From: Clostridiales bacterium
Lineage (GTDB): Bacteria > Bacillota > Clostridia > Oscillospirales > Oscillospiraceae
DNA length: 51,767 bases
Direction of reading: 5' to 3'
Assembly: GCA_021202515.1 (NCBI GenBank)
Contig: JAJQCW010000035.1
Location: 1 to 51,767, forward strand
Shown here piece by piece: positions 24,862-35,546 of the stretch (its first letter is position 1; each line of letters opens with the position of its first letter). A model generated the notes under the pieces. It ran no database searches, was not told the origin of the DNA, and worked only from the letters and a program-made list of their open reading frames with translations. A program made the translations under genes and the position numbers.

Positions 24862-24878
24862 CTATGGATGAGGCAATC

Positions 24879-25643
24879 TTACAGGGAATATCCCCACAGG
24901 TTTCGCATTTGCGGTATCAGGGTATCAATGTCCCAGGTTTTCTGGCTGTTCTTCCGGCTGTTGGGGTCGTTGACGATGACGTTCCCATCGTCGTCCACGC
25001 CGGTCAGCACGACAAAGTGCCCGGAGGAGGTGAAGTCACCCGGCCCCATGCTGCAAATAATGGGAGTTCCCTCCCCCAGCGCCGCTAAAATGCTGTCCGC
25101 GTCATAGCTGACATTCTCCACGGTCAGGCCCAGGAACTGTGCGCCCTGGTCCATCAGCTCCCACGAGGAGCCGATCCCGTCCACATAGTACCCCTGCTCT
25201 TCCGCCCATTCCGCTACAGCGCAGGGGTCCCATCGGGTCTCCCCGGTCAGTCCGCAGACCACCATAGACAGACAGGTGGGGCCGCAGCCGGTGACGGCCA
25301 AAAAATCGTCGCCGTAGGTCTCATAGCCCCAACGTTCATCCCACTGCAAAAACAGCGGGATCTCCCCCTGGACTACCTCACAGGACAGATCAACTTCCGC
25401 GTGGGTGTCTTTGTGCTCCAGGTAGTCCAGAACAAAGTCCTCGGTCTCCGGGTTGCGCTCCAGCAGCGAAATCAAGCTGTCGGGATAACCAGCCGCCTCC
25501 AGCCGCCACGAACGAAAGGCGGCGTGCAGCGCAGGGAGTTTCATCAACGCGCCTGCTGCCACAAGCAGCAGCGCCGCCAGCAGCAGGACGCTGCGCAGCT
25601 TGTGGGAACGCTTTCTCCGCTTTTGCGTTGTTTTTCGTGTCAT
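24879..25643 (-). CDS. membrane-anchored C39-like cysteine peptidase
   Basis: A 254-residue protein. A basic head (R-K-R-R-K-R-S) and one hydrophobic helix (residues about 17-37) anchor it to the membrane, with the bulk outside. The C-terminal domain resembles the C39_2 papain-like fold: L-Q-W-D-E-R-W-G-Y before the catalytic Cys in T-G-C-G-P-T-C-L-S-M, the His in S-G-H-F-V-V-L-T-G and the Asn/Asp in V-N-D-P-N-S. Such proteins are thought to act on cell-wall or peptide substrates; no ABC transporter is next to it. I take the ATG at 25643 over a TTG two codons upstream. A single-gene unit between convergent tyrS and the ATP synthase operon. Confidence 0.82.
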   Translation of the reverse strand: MTRKTTQKRRKRSHKLRSVLLLAALLLVAAGALMKLPALHAAFRSWRLEAAGYPDSLISLLERNPETEDFVLDYLEHKDTHAEVDLSCEVVQGEIPLFLQWDERWGYETYGDDFLAVTGCGPTCLSMVVCGLTGETRWDPCAVAEWAEEQGYYVDGIGSSWELMDQGAQFLGLTVENVSYDADSILAALGEGTPIICSMGPGDFTSSGHFVVLTGVDDDGNVIVNDPNSRKNSQKTWDIDTLIPQMRNLWGYSL

Positions 25644-25671
25644 CGACAAAATCTCCTTCTCTTTCTCATTT

Positions 25672-25686
25672 TACCATTGGATGGTA
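25672..25686. promoter_or_regulatory. inverted repeat upstream of the C39 gene
   Basis: TACCAT-TGG-ATGGTA is a perfect inverted repeat about 30 bases upstream of the C39 start, next to a TAAAAT that could be its -10 box on the minus strand. It could be an operator; no regulator is identified. Confidence 0.35.
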
Positions 25687-25771
25687 TCATGTTTTTTCAC
25701 TGAGAAGGGCTTTTTCATCTGCTTTTTAAACTATCGGCTCTCTTTTCATGTAAATTTCATCTTTTGCTCGC

Positions 25772-25803
25772 AAAAAGCCCCCAGAACCGCAGTTCTGAGG
25801 GCC
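25772..25803 (-). terminator. ATP synthase operon terminator
   Basis: On the minus strand the arms GGCCCTCAGAAC and GGTTCTGGGGGC pair across a three-base loop and are followed by five T (25776-25772). It ends transcription after atpC, 25 bases past its stop. Confidence 0.88.
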
Positions 25804-25828
25804 TTTTCAACATGTAAAGTATTTTGCC

Positions 25829-28563
<2,735 letters not shown>

Positions 28564-28575
28564 ACGCTCACCCGC

Positions 28576-30339
28576 TTAGACCAGGTCCGGGTACTGGGAC
28601 CGCTTGAACTCCAGGGCGGCGGCGACAATGCGCTCCCGCAGGCTGTCGGTCAGTACCTGGCCGGTCTCCAGGTCGTGGATGATGTCACGCTGCTCCGCCG
28701 CGAAGTAGTCCAGCATGGAACTGCGGAAGGAGCGCAGTTTGCCCACGGGGATGTTCAGCATGACACGGGCCGTCATCGTCACCAGGGAGATGACCTGCTC
28801 CGGCATGGTCATAGGCTGGCACAGGCTCTGCTTGAGCAGCTCCATCACCCCCGCGCCGTAGGCCAGTTGCTCCTTGGTGCTCTCGTCCAAATCGGAGGAG
28901 AACTGGGTGAACACCTCCATCTCCCGGTACTGGGCCAGGTCGATGCGGATGGAACCGGCGGCGGACTTCATGGCCTTGCTCTGGGCCGCGCCGCCCACAC
29001 GGGAGACGGAAAGACCCACGTTGACGGCAGGCCGCTGGCCGGAGAAGAACAGGTCGCTCTCCAGGAAAATCTGGCCGTCGGTGATGGAGATGACGTTGGT
29101 GGGGATATAGGCGGAGACATCCCCCGCCTGGGTCTCGATGATGGGGAGCGCGGTGATGGAACCGCCGCCCAGCTTGTCGCTGAGTCGGGCCGAGCGCTCC
29201 AGCAGACGGGAGTGGAGATAGAACACGTCGCCGGGATAAGCTTCCCGGCCGGGGCTGCGCTCCAGCAGCAGCGACAGGGCGCGGTAGGCTACCGCGTGCT
29301 TTGACAGGTCGTCGTAGACGATGAGCACGTCCTGGCCCCGGTACATGAAATACTCGCCCAGGGCAGTGCCGGAGTAGGGGGCGATGTATTGCAGCGGGGC
29401 GGCGTCGCTGGCGGTGGCGTTGACCACGATGGTGTACTCCAGCGCGCCGTATTTTTTCAGGGTGTTGACGATTTTTGCCACGGCGCTGGCCTTCTGGCCC
29501 ACGGCCACGTAGATGCACACCACATTCTTGCCCTTTTGGTTCAGAATGGCGTCGATGGCGATGGAAGTCTTGCCGGTCTGCCGGTCACCGATGATCAGCT
29601 CCCGCTGGCCTCGGCCAATGGGGAACATGGAGTCGATGGCCAAAATCCCGGTCTCCAGGGGGACGCCGACGCTGCGTCGGTCCACGATGCTGGGGGCGGG
29701 GCTTTCAATGGGGCGGTAGCCTGCGGCGTCGATGGGACCGCCGCCGTCGATGGGCACACCCAGCGCGTCCACTACTCGGCCCAGGAACGCATCCCCCACG
29801 GGGATACCCGCCATTCTGCCGGTGCGCATGACCCGGCTGCCCTGGTGGATGTCCGCGCCGTTGCTGAACAGGATGCAGCCGATTTCGTTCCGGCGGATGT
29901 CCTGCACCATGCCCTTGTCGCCGGAGTCGAACTGGATGATCTCGCCGTACATGGCGTGGTCGATGCCGTCGATGGTGGCGATGCCGTCTCCCACGTACCG
30001 GACAACGCCCACCTCCTGGTTTTTGGCCTCCAGGTCAAAGTCTGTGACCTCCGCCTTGAGCAGGGGGATAATGTCCTCCAGACTGCCCACGGCGCGCACC
30101 GACTTGAGCCGTTCCCGGAACTGCTCCACCCGGCCCTGGGCTGACCAGTCGTACTCATCCGCCCCGGCCTGGAGCGTGAAACCGCTGACCAGGCTCCTGT
30201 CCTCCCGGAGGGTCAGTTCTACCTGCTGACAGGCATACTTTTTCTGCAAAAAGGCGCGGATGCCCTCCAACTGTTGGGAACTGGGCGCTGTGACATAGGA
30301 CAGGACCGCCTGGAGTGTTCCCTTGGTCTGTTCAGTCAT
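28576..30339 (-). CDS. atpA: ATP synthase fusion: delta C-terminal domain joined to subunit alpha
   Basis: A 587-residue protein, about 80 longer than normal alpha. Residues 1-79 are not alpha. They contain Q-V-E-L-T-L-R-E-D-R-S-L-V-S-G-F and then D-W-S-A-Q-G-R-V-E-Q-F-R, the hallmark of the C-terminal domain of subunit delta (OSCP). Alpha begins near residue 83 (S-L-E-D-I-I-P-L-L-K), with Walker A G-D-R-Q-T-G-K-T-S at 251-259. No separate atpH exists between atpF and this gene: the ATG at 30339 overlaps the atpF stop by eight bases. The delta N-terminal domain, which usually binds the alpha N-termini, is missing. Fusion is seen directly by reading through with no stop or frame change; its mechanical meaning is inferred. 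Confidence 0.95.
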   Translation of the reverse strand: MTEQTKGTLQAVLSYVTAPSSQQLEGIRAFLQKKYACQQVELTLREDRSLVSGFTLQAGADEYDWSAQGRVEQFRERLKSVRAVGSLEDIIPLLKAEVTDFDLEAKNQEVGVVRYVGDGIATIDGIDHAMYGEIIQFDSGDKGMVQDIRRNEIGCILFSNGADIHQGSRVMRTGRMAGIPVGDAFLGRVVDALGVPIDGGGPIDAAGYRPIESPAPSIVDRRSVGVPLETGILAIDSMFPIGRGQRELIIGDRQTGKTSIAIDAILNQKGKNVVCIYVAVGQKASAVAKIVNTLKKYGALEYTIVVNATASDAAPLQYIAPYSGTALGEYFMYRGQDVLIVYDDLSKHAVAYRALSLLLERSPGREAYPGDVFYLHSRLLERSARLSDKLGGGSITALPIIETQAGDVSAYIPTNVISITDGQIFLESDLFFSGQRPAVNVGLSVSRVGGAAQSKAMKSAAGSIRIDLAQYREMEVFTQFSSDLDESTKEQLAYGAGVMELLKQSLCQPMTMPEQVISLVTMTARVMLNIPVGKLRSFRSSMLDYFAAEQRDIIHDLETGQVLTDSLRERIVAAALEFKRSQYPDLV

Positions 30340-30814
30340 CTTCTTCCGCCGCCTTCTTCAAAAACTCGTCGTAGAGGTCGCTGTCGTGTTCGGCGTTGGC
30401 ATAGGCCACCTTCGCCGCGGCCGCCACGACGATTTCGGTGATCTCCCCCTGGGCCTTTTGCAGAATGTCCTTCTTCCGCGCCTCGGCCTGGGTCTCGGCG
30501 TTCTGGATGATGCCCTGGGCGGTGGTGTTGGCGTCAGCCACAATGCGGGCGTATTCCTGGTTGGCCTGCTGCTGGGCGTCCTGGAGGATACGCCGCTTTT
30601 CCTCCTCCACCTTGGTCAGAGAAGTGCTGTGCTCCTGCTCCAGCGCCAGCGCCTGAGCCTTGGCCGCCTCCGCGTCCGCCAGGCTCTGGTCCACCTGGGC
30701 CTGACGCTGCTCTAGAATTTTATGAACGGGCTTGAACAGGAATCTCTGCATTAACACATAGAGGACGACCAGGTTGATCGCTGTCCAGAGCAGCCCAATA
30801 TCTACTCGAAGCAA
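30332..30814 (-). CDS. atpF: ATP synthase F0 subunit b
   Basis: A 160-residue b subunit of the peripheral stalk. One N-terminal membrane helix (W-T-A-I-N-L-V-V-L-Y-V-L) is followed by a long charged helix full of Gln, Glu, Lys and Ala. I place the start at TTG 30814, eight bases after a perfect AAAGGAGG; the open frame continues upstream into atpE but gives a Cys/Ser-rich stretch with no match. The 3' end overlaps the delta-alpha fusion by eight bases. With delta reduced to a domain on alpha, this b subunit must contact that domain directly. Confidence 0.92.
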   Translation of the reverse strand: MLRVDIGLLWTAINLVVLYVLMQRFLFKPVHKILEQRQAQVDQSLADAEAAKAQALALEQEHSTSLTKVEEEKRRILQDAQQQANQEYARIVADANTTAQGIIQNAETQAEARKKDILQKAQGEITEIVVAAAAKVAYANAEHDSDLYDEFLKKAAEEDD

Positions 30815-30836
30815 TGTCGTTTCCTCCTTTTTCGCG

Positions 30837-31058
30837 TCACAGCAGCAGGATGATGAGCAGCGCGATGACAAAGCCGTAGATGGCGGTGGCCTCGGCCAGG
30901 GCGCAGCCCAGGATCAGAGAGGACTGAATTTTGCCGCTGGCTTCGGGCTGGCGGGCGATGGCGTCCATGGCGTGGGCGGTGGCGATGCCGATGCCGACGC
31001 CGGCGCCCAGACCGCAGAGAACGGCGATGGCGGCGCCGATTGCTTGAAGAGTACCCAT
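30837..31058 (-). CDS. atpE: ATP synthase F0 subunit c
   Basis: A 73-residue proteolipid with two membrane helices and the connecting loop A-R-Q-P-E-A. The ion-binding Glu is in the second helix (A-L-A-E-A-T-A-I-Y). The Gln of R-Q-P and the Thr after the Glu match sodium-type rings, but the Ser that follows Glu in sodium enzymes is Ala, so the coupling ion is ambiguous. Confidence 0.97.
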   Translation of the reverse strand: MGTLQAIGAAIAVLCGLGAGVGIGIATAHAMDAIARQPEASGKIQSSLILGCALAEATAIYGFVIALLIILLL

Positions 31059-31086
31059 ATTATTACGCTCCTTTTTTCAATTTGCG

Positions 31087-31764
31087 TTATTCCAACGCTT
31101 CCTTGATGTAAATGCTGGTCAAAAATACAAACACATAGGCTTGCAAAATTCCGTCGAAAAAGTCAAAGTAGAGACTGAACACCATCGGCAACACAGCGGG
31201 CACCACGGCCTCGATCAGCTCCATAATGACGAACGCGCCCAGCACGTTGCCGAACAGACGCATACACAGGGACAAAGGCCGCGTGACCAGATCCAAAATG
31301 TTGAACGGGGTGACGATAGCCACTGGATGGGTGAACCCATGGAGCCAGCCCTTGACGCCCTTTTCCCGGATACCGGCCACCTGCACCAGGACGATGCTGA
31401 AAATGGCCAGGCAGAGAGGGACGTTCAGCTCCTTGGTGGGGGGCTTGAACCCAAAAATGCCGAAGATGTTGGCCAGGCTGATATAGAGGAGGATGGTCAC
31501 CAGATAGGGAACGTAACGACGGCCTTTTTCACCGACCATGCCCTCTACCAGACTCTCCAGCTTCAGCACGGCAAATTCCACCGCCGCCTGGCGCTTGGAG
31601 ATGTGGTCCACCTGTAAATTCCGGGTCAACAGCGCGGAGAGGATGACCAGCACCGCGATAACGATCCACGAGACCACAACGCCTTCGGAGAAGTCCAGCG
31701 GGCCGATGGAAAAGACCGTTTCGCACTGCATTTCCTCTATGATCGTTTCAGCCAGATTTCCCAA
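31087..31764 (-). CDS. atpB: ATP synthase F0 subunit a
   Basis: A 225-residue channel subunit with five or six helices. The essential Arg is in S-L-C-M-R-L-F-G-N-V-L-G, and P-L-S and F-D-F-F-D stretches of the family are visible. I choose the TTG at 31764, nine bases after AAGGAA, because the open frame further upstream runs through the likely promoter. It is the first gene of the operon, ordered a, c, b, delta-alpha, gamma, beta, epsilon. No atpI precedes it. Confidence 0.93.
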   Translation of the reverse strand: MGNLAETIIEEMQCETVFSIGPLDFSEGVVVSWIVIAVLVILSALLTRNLQVDHISKRQAAVEFAVLKLESLVEGMVGEKGRRYVPYLVTILLYISLANIFGIFGFKPPTKELNVPLCLAIFSIVLVQVAGIREKGVKGWLHGFTHPVAIVTPFNILDLVTRPLSLCMRLFGNVLGAFVIMELIEAVVPAVLPMVFSLYFDFFDGILQAYVFVFLTSIYIKEALE

Positions 31765-31847
31765 TTTTTTCACTTCCTTTCTGCGCGTTTTCGCCGCTTG
31801 CGCAGTTATTTTCCGCACACAAAACGGTTCCGCTGACGCTACAGAGT

Positions 31848-31856
31848 ATTTTAGCA
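31848..31856 (-). promoter_or_regulatory. extended -10 promoter of the ATP synthase operon
   Basis: On the minus strand TGCTAAAAT (31856-31848) is an extended -10 element without a clear -35. Transcription would start near 31841, giving an untranslated leader of about 75 bases before atpB. The rest of 31857-31988 holds no gene. Confidence 0.5.
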
Positions 31857-31988
31857 TTTTGCCCTCTGAAATTCCAGTGCAAATCCCACAGTTTTCTTCC
31901 CTATAAAACCGGTTAAATGTGAATTACTGCACAATAACAGTGCAAAATGCGAAACAAAATTTGTCTCACCCGCTCCTGTCAGCGAGAA

Positions 31989-32017
31989 AAGGACGGACTT
32001 CGCCAAAGTCCGTCCTT
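31989..32017 (-). terminator. lepB terminator
   Basis: Perfect 12-base arms AAGGACGGACTT (31989-32000) and AAGTCCGTCCTT (32006-32017) with a five-base loop, ending in TTTTC on the minus strand. It separates lepB from the ATP synthase promoter. Confidence 0.9.
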
Positions 32018-32056
32018 GGGTTTTGCGTTTTGAAGTGCTTTTTCTGCGTCTGTTCC

Positions 32057-32677
32057 TCAGCTCAGCCACCTGGCGTCAGAGAAGGGGAAAAAGACACAGA
32101 CCGCCTTGCCCAGCACATACCGGGTGTCCACCATACCCAGGCTGGCGTATCGGCTGTCGGTGGAGCCGTTGCGGTTGTCGCCCATGACGAAGATGCAGCC
32201 CTCCGGCACCTGGAAGCTGCTGTACACCATGCCGTCCCGCTCCACCATGTAGTCGTCCCCGTACTGCTCGGTGCCCTCATTGGCGAAGTTCAGATAATCC
32301 TCCTCCAGGGCGACGCCGTCCACATAGACGGTGTTGGTGTCGTAGTCGATTTCCACCGTCTGACCCGCCACGGCGATGACTCGCTTGACAATGGCCTCGG
32401 AATCGTCCTCGTAGGGAAACCCGTCTTTTTTCAGCACCACGACATCTCCCTGTTGGGGCGTGTAGCCGATGCGCTGGATGAGCATGGCGTCGCCGTCGTG
32501 GAGGGTGGGGTACATGGAGGAGCCGGACACGCCGAACACCATGCCAAAAAAGGTAAAGAAGATGGTGATAAACACCAGCACCAGGGCCAGGGTTTGCAGC
32601 CAGTCATAGACATCTCTGCGCCAGCCCCCGCTGGCGGCGTCCGGTTCGGTCTGGTTTTCAGGAATTTTCTGACTCAT
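32057..32677 (-). CDS. lepB: signal peptidase I
   Basis: A 206-residue membrane protease that removes signal peptides. After a cytoplasmic head and one transmembrane helix (residues 28-50), the catalytic Ser is in G-S-S-M-Y-P-T-L and the Lys in I-V-K-R-V-I-A-V-A-G; the later boxes G-D-N-R-N-G-S-T-D-S-R are intact. This is the bacterial Ser-Lys type, unlike the Ser-His domain fused to the ABC exporter at 44914-47022. It lies 23 bases after ymdB on the minus strand and before a strong terminator. Confidence 0.96.
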   Translation of the reverse strand: MSQKIPENQTEPDAASGGWRRDVYDWLQTLALVLVFITIFFTFFGMVFGVSGSSMYPTLHDGDAMLIQRIGYTPQQGDVVVLKKDGFPYEDDSEAIVKRVIAVAGQTVEIDYDTNTVYVDGVALEEDYLNFANEGTEQYGDDYMVERDGMVYSSFQVPEGCIFVMGDNRNGSTDSRYASLGMVDTRYVLGKAVCVFFPFSDARWLS

Positions 32678-32700
32678 AGTTCTGTCTGTACCTCATGCTG

Positions 32701-33480
32701 TCAGTCGGTGATGTCAATGCGCTCTGCGCGCAGGCAGGTGCGCTTGTCGCTGTCCACCGTGAAGAGGACGGCATTGAGCTGGCAGGGGCCGGGGGCCGGT
32801 TCGTACCGGCGGGGCAGCCCGCCCAGGAATTTGTTGATGGAGATTTGCGGCTGGATGCCGATGACAGAGTTTCTGGGGCCGGTCATGCCCAAATCGGTGA
32901 CATAACCGGTGCCTTTGGGCAGCACCCGATTGTCGGCAGTGGGAACATGGGTGTGGGTCCCCCAAAGGGCGGAGACCCGCCCGTCCAGATACCAGCCCAG
33001 GGCCAGTTTTTCGCTGGTGGCCTCGGCGTGGAAGTCTGCCAGGACGATGTCTGCGTCCATCTTCGCCAGGACAGAATCGGCCACCGTGAAGGGATTATCT
33101 ACGTTGGGGTCCATCTCCACCCGGCCGATCAAGTTGACCACCCCGATGCGCAGGCCCATCGGTCCCTCGTAGACCGCCCAGCCCCGGCCTGGGAGACGCT
33201 GGGGGAAGTTGGCGGGCCGGAGGATATACCGGTTATCATCTAAAAACTGAGTGATTTTGATTTTGCCCCAGGTGTGGTTGCCCAGGGTGATGACATCCGC
33301 CCCGGCGGTGAAAATGTCCAGCGCGTTGTCCTCGGTCAGGCCCACACCGGCGGCGTTTTCGCCGTTGACCACGGTAAAATGGACCTGGTTAAGCCGTTTG
33401 AGGGCCGGGAGATGGCGGCGCAGGCAGGTGACGCCGGATTGGGACACCACGTCCCCCACGGCGAGAATGTTCAGCAGCAT
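32701..33480 (-). CDS. ymdB: YmdB family metallophosphoesterase
   Basis: A 259-residue phosphodiesterase. Metal-binding positions are visible in N-I-L-A-V-G-D-V-V, V-V-N-G-E-N-A-A-G, T-L-G-N-H-T-W, L-A-D-F-H-A-E-A-T-S-E-K and G-T-H-T-H-V-P-T-A-D, spaced as in YmdB. B. subtilis YmdB cleaves 2',3'-cyclic nucleotides and controls motile versus biofilm states. The ATG at 33480 begins the conserved domain; the open frame upstream of it includes the promoter. Own promoter at 33511-33539; co-transcribed with lepB. Confidence 0.93.
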   Translation of the reverse strand: MLLNILAVGDVVSQSGVTCLRRHLPALKRLNQVHFTVVNGENAAGVGLTEDNALDIFTAGADVITLGNHTWGKIKITQFLDDNRYILRPANFPQRLPGRGWAVYEGPMGLRIGVVNLIGRVEMDPNVDNPFTVADSVLAKMDADIVLADFHAEATSEKLALGWYLDGRVSALWGTHTHVPTADNRVLPKGTGYVTDLGMTGPRNSVIGIQPQISINKFLGGLPRRYEPAPGPCQLNAVLFTVDSDKRTCLRAERIDITD

Positions 33481-33510
33481 GATTTTGCCCCTTTCCAGGG
33501 TGATACCGTC

Positions 33511-33539
33511 AGTATACGCCTGCTGCGGGAAAAGTGCAA
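33511..33539 (-). promoter_or_regulatory. promoter of ymdB-lepB
   Basis: On the minus strand TTGCAC (33539-33534), 17 bases and TATACT (33516-33511), with the start about 25 bases before the ymdB ATG. Confidence 0.75.
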
Positions 33540-33608
33540 ACAAAAGTTTATCGCTTTTCGGCAAGTGAAACGCCTTTGCCGTCCTGCCAATATTGCGCGG
33601 CAAAAATC

Positions 33609-34670
33609 CTACTCCATGTTCACGTCCGCCAACAGTTCATTTTCCACCACCTGGGTCCGCTCTCCTTCAATGCAGTAGACCCGGTGCAAAAAGACGTTCA
33701 TGTGCTCCCCCAGGCGAAGCTCCCGGCGCTCCAGAGAGCGGTTGGTCAGCAGCGTGATGTCGTGGACCTTCAGGCGCACCTCCAGGGAGTTTCCCCGAAA
33801 GCTGATGCCGGTGACGACCCCATCCTCCGCCCGGTCCGCGTAGGGTTGCATTTGCAGATTGTCCTTCTTGAAGGCGTCCACAAACTCCGGGCGAATGAGA
33901 ATTTTCTGTCCTTTCGGCAGCTTCTCAAAGCCGCGGAACCCGGACAGTCCCTCCACTACGCTGGAATTGCCTGCAAACTGAGCGACAAAAGGGGTCTGTG
34001 GGTGCAGGTAAATTTCCGTCGGCGTTCCCATCTGCTCGATGCGGCCCTCGTTGAGGATGATGATGTCGTCGGCCACCTCCAGCGCCTCTTCCTGGTCGTG
34101 GGTGACGAAGATACTGGTGATGCCCACCTGAACGATCATGTCCCGGAGCCAGACCCGCAGCTCTTTGCGCACCTTGGCGTCGATGGCGGCAAACGGCTCG
34201 TCCAGCAGCAGCAGGCTGGGACCTGGGGCGATGGCTCTGGCGAAGGCCACCCGCTGCCGCTGTCCGCCGGAGAGCTGGTTGGGATACCGCTTTTCCAGTC
34301 CCTCCAGGCCGATGAGCTGAATCAGCTCCGTGACCCGCGCGCGAATTTCCGCCTTGCTCTTTTTCTGCACCTTCAAGCCAAAGGCGATGTTGTCATAGAC
34401 GTTCATATAGCGGAACAGGGCGTAGTTTTGGAACACAAACCCGATGCCCCGCTCCCCCGCCGGGACGTCGTTGACGTTTTTCCCGTTGATGAGGATGTCG
34501 CCGCTGTCCTGCTGCTCCAGTCCGGCGATCATGCGGAGAATGGTGGTCTTGCCGCTTCCGCTGGGACCCAGCAGGGCAGCCATTTTGCCCTGCTCCACGC
34601 CAAAGGTGATATCTTTGGCCGCCTCGTAGTCGTCGAACCGCTTGCAAAGCTGTCTTGTCTCAATGAACAT
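33609..34670 (-). CDS. cysA: sulfate/thiosulfate ABC transporter ATP-binding protein
   Basis: A 353-residue ATPase of the sulfate importer. Walker A G-P-S-G-S-G-K-T-T near residue 38, Q-loop in V-F-Q-N-Y-A-L-F, signature L-S-G-G-Q-R-Q-R, Walker B L-L-L-D-E-P-F-A-A-I-D and switch T-H-D-Q-E-E-A are all present. A C-terminal TOBE-like part follows from about 240. It starts immediately after the cysW stop codon, so the two are translationally coupled, and it is the last gene of the sulfate operon. Confidence 0.95.
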   Translation of the reverse strand: MFIETRQLCKRFDDYEAAKDITFGVEQGKMAALLGPSGSGKTTILRMIAGLEQQDSGDILINGKNVNDVPAGERGIGFVFQNYALFRYMNVYDNIAFGLKVQKKSKAEIRARVTELIQLIGLEGLEKRYPNQLSGGQRQRVAFARAIAPGPSLLLLDEPFAAIDAKVRKELRVWLRDMIVQVGITSIFVTHDQEEALEVADDIIILNEGRIEQMGTPTEIYLHPQTPFVAQFAGNSSVVEGLSGFRGFEKLPKGQKILIRPEFVDAFKKDNLQMQPYADRAEDGVVTGISFRGNSLEVRLKVHDITLLTNRSLERRELRLGEHMNVFLHRVYCIEGERTQVVENELLADVNME

Positions 34671-35534
34671 TTACAATCCCTCCTGCTCCTCGGACTTTCT
34701 GGCCCGCCATTCGGCGATATTCTTCAAAATCAGCATGACCAACGCCAGCAGCACCAGAAGGGAGGACACCGCGAATGCCTGGGTGATGGCCTCCGCGCCG
34801 CCTGACATATAAAGGGCGTCCACCTCCAGGGGAAGGGTGAAGGTCTCGCCCCTGGCCTTTGACACGGCGTAGACCGCGCCAAACTCCCCGAATGCCCGCG
34901 CCGCGCACAAAACCATTCCGTAAATGAGCGGCCATTTGATGTGGGGCAGCGTGACCCGGCGGAAGATGGTAAAGCCTCCCGCCCCCAGCAGGGCGGCGGC
35001 TTCCTCCTCGGCACAGCCTTGGAGGTTCATAGCGGGCAGCAGCTCCCGCAGCACATAGGGAAACGTGACGAAAATCGTCGCCAGCACCACACCAGGGATG
35101 GAAAACACCAGGGCGATGTCCGTGCCAAAGGTGTCGTTGAACCAGTTGACCACCGGGGTCGCCAGACCGCTGCGGCCAAACATCATAATGAAAGCCAGGC
35201 CCGCGATGACCGGCGAGATGGAAAAGGGAATGTCAATTAAAGTCGTCAGCACGCTTTTGCCCCGAAACTCAAACTTGGTCAGCAGCCAGGAGGCCGCCAG
35301 CGCAAAAAACGTGTCCACCAACAGCGCGATGACTGCCGCCAGCAGCGTGACCCGCAAAGCCGAGAGGGTAGTCTTGGCTGTGACCGCGCTCCAGTACAGC
35401 GCCCAGCCGTCTTTCAGCGCCCGGTAGAGGACCTCCACCAGGGGCCAGACCAGCATCACCGCAAAGAACAGCACTCCAATTACAATGAGCGCGATTTGTC
35501 CCGCCGACAGGCGGGCTTTTTTCTTTTGGTTCAT
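34671..35534 (-). CDS. cysW: sulfate ABC transporter permease CysW
   Basis: A 287-residue permease with about six helices. The EAA loop for contact with the ATPase is C-A-E-E-E-A-A-A-L-L-G-A-G near residue 188, and the central I-P-F-S-I-S-P-V-I-A-G-L-A is the typical CysW/CysT stretch. It pairs with CysT to form the channel. Twelve bases follow cysT; cysA begins at once after it. Confidence 0.94.
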   Translation of the reverse strand: MNQKKKARLSAGQIALIVIGVLFFAVMLVWPLVEVLYRALKDGWALYWSAVTAKTTLSALRVTLLAAVIALLVDTFFALAASWLLTKFEFRGKSVLTTLIDIPFSISPVIAGLAFIMMFGRSGLATPVVNWFNDTFGTDIALVFSIPGVVLATIFVTFPYVLRELLPAMNLQGCAEEEAAALLGAGGFTIFRRVTLPHIKWPLIYGMVLCAARAFGEFGAVYAVSKARGETFTLPLEVDALYMSGGAEAITQAFAVSSLLVLLALVMLILKNIAEWRARKSEEQEGL

Positions 35535-35546
35535 TGCGTCCTCCCT

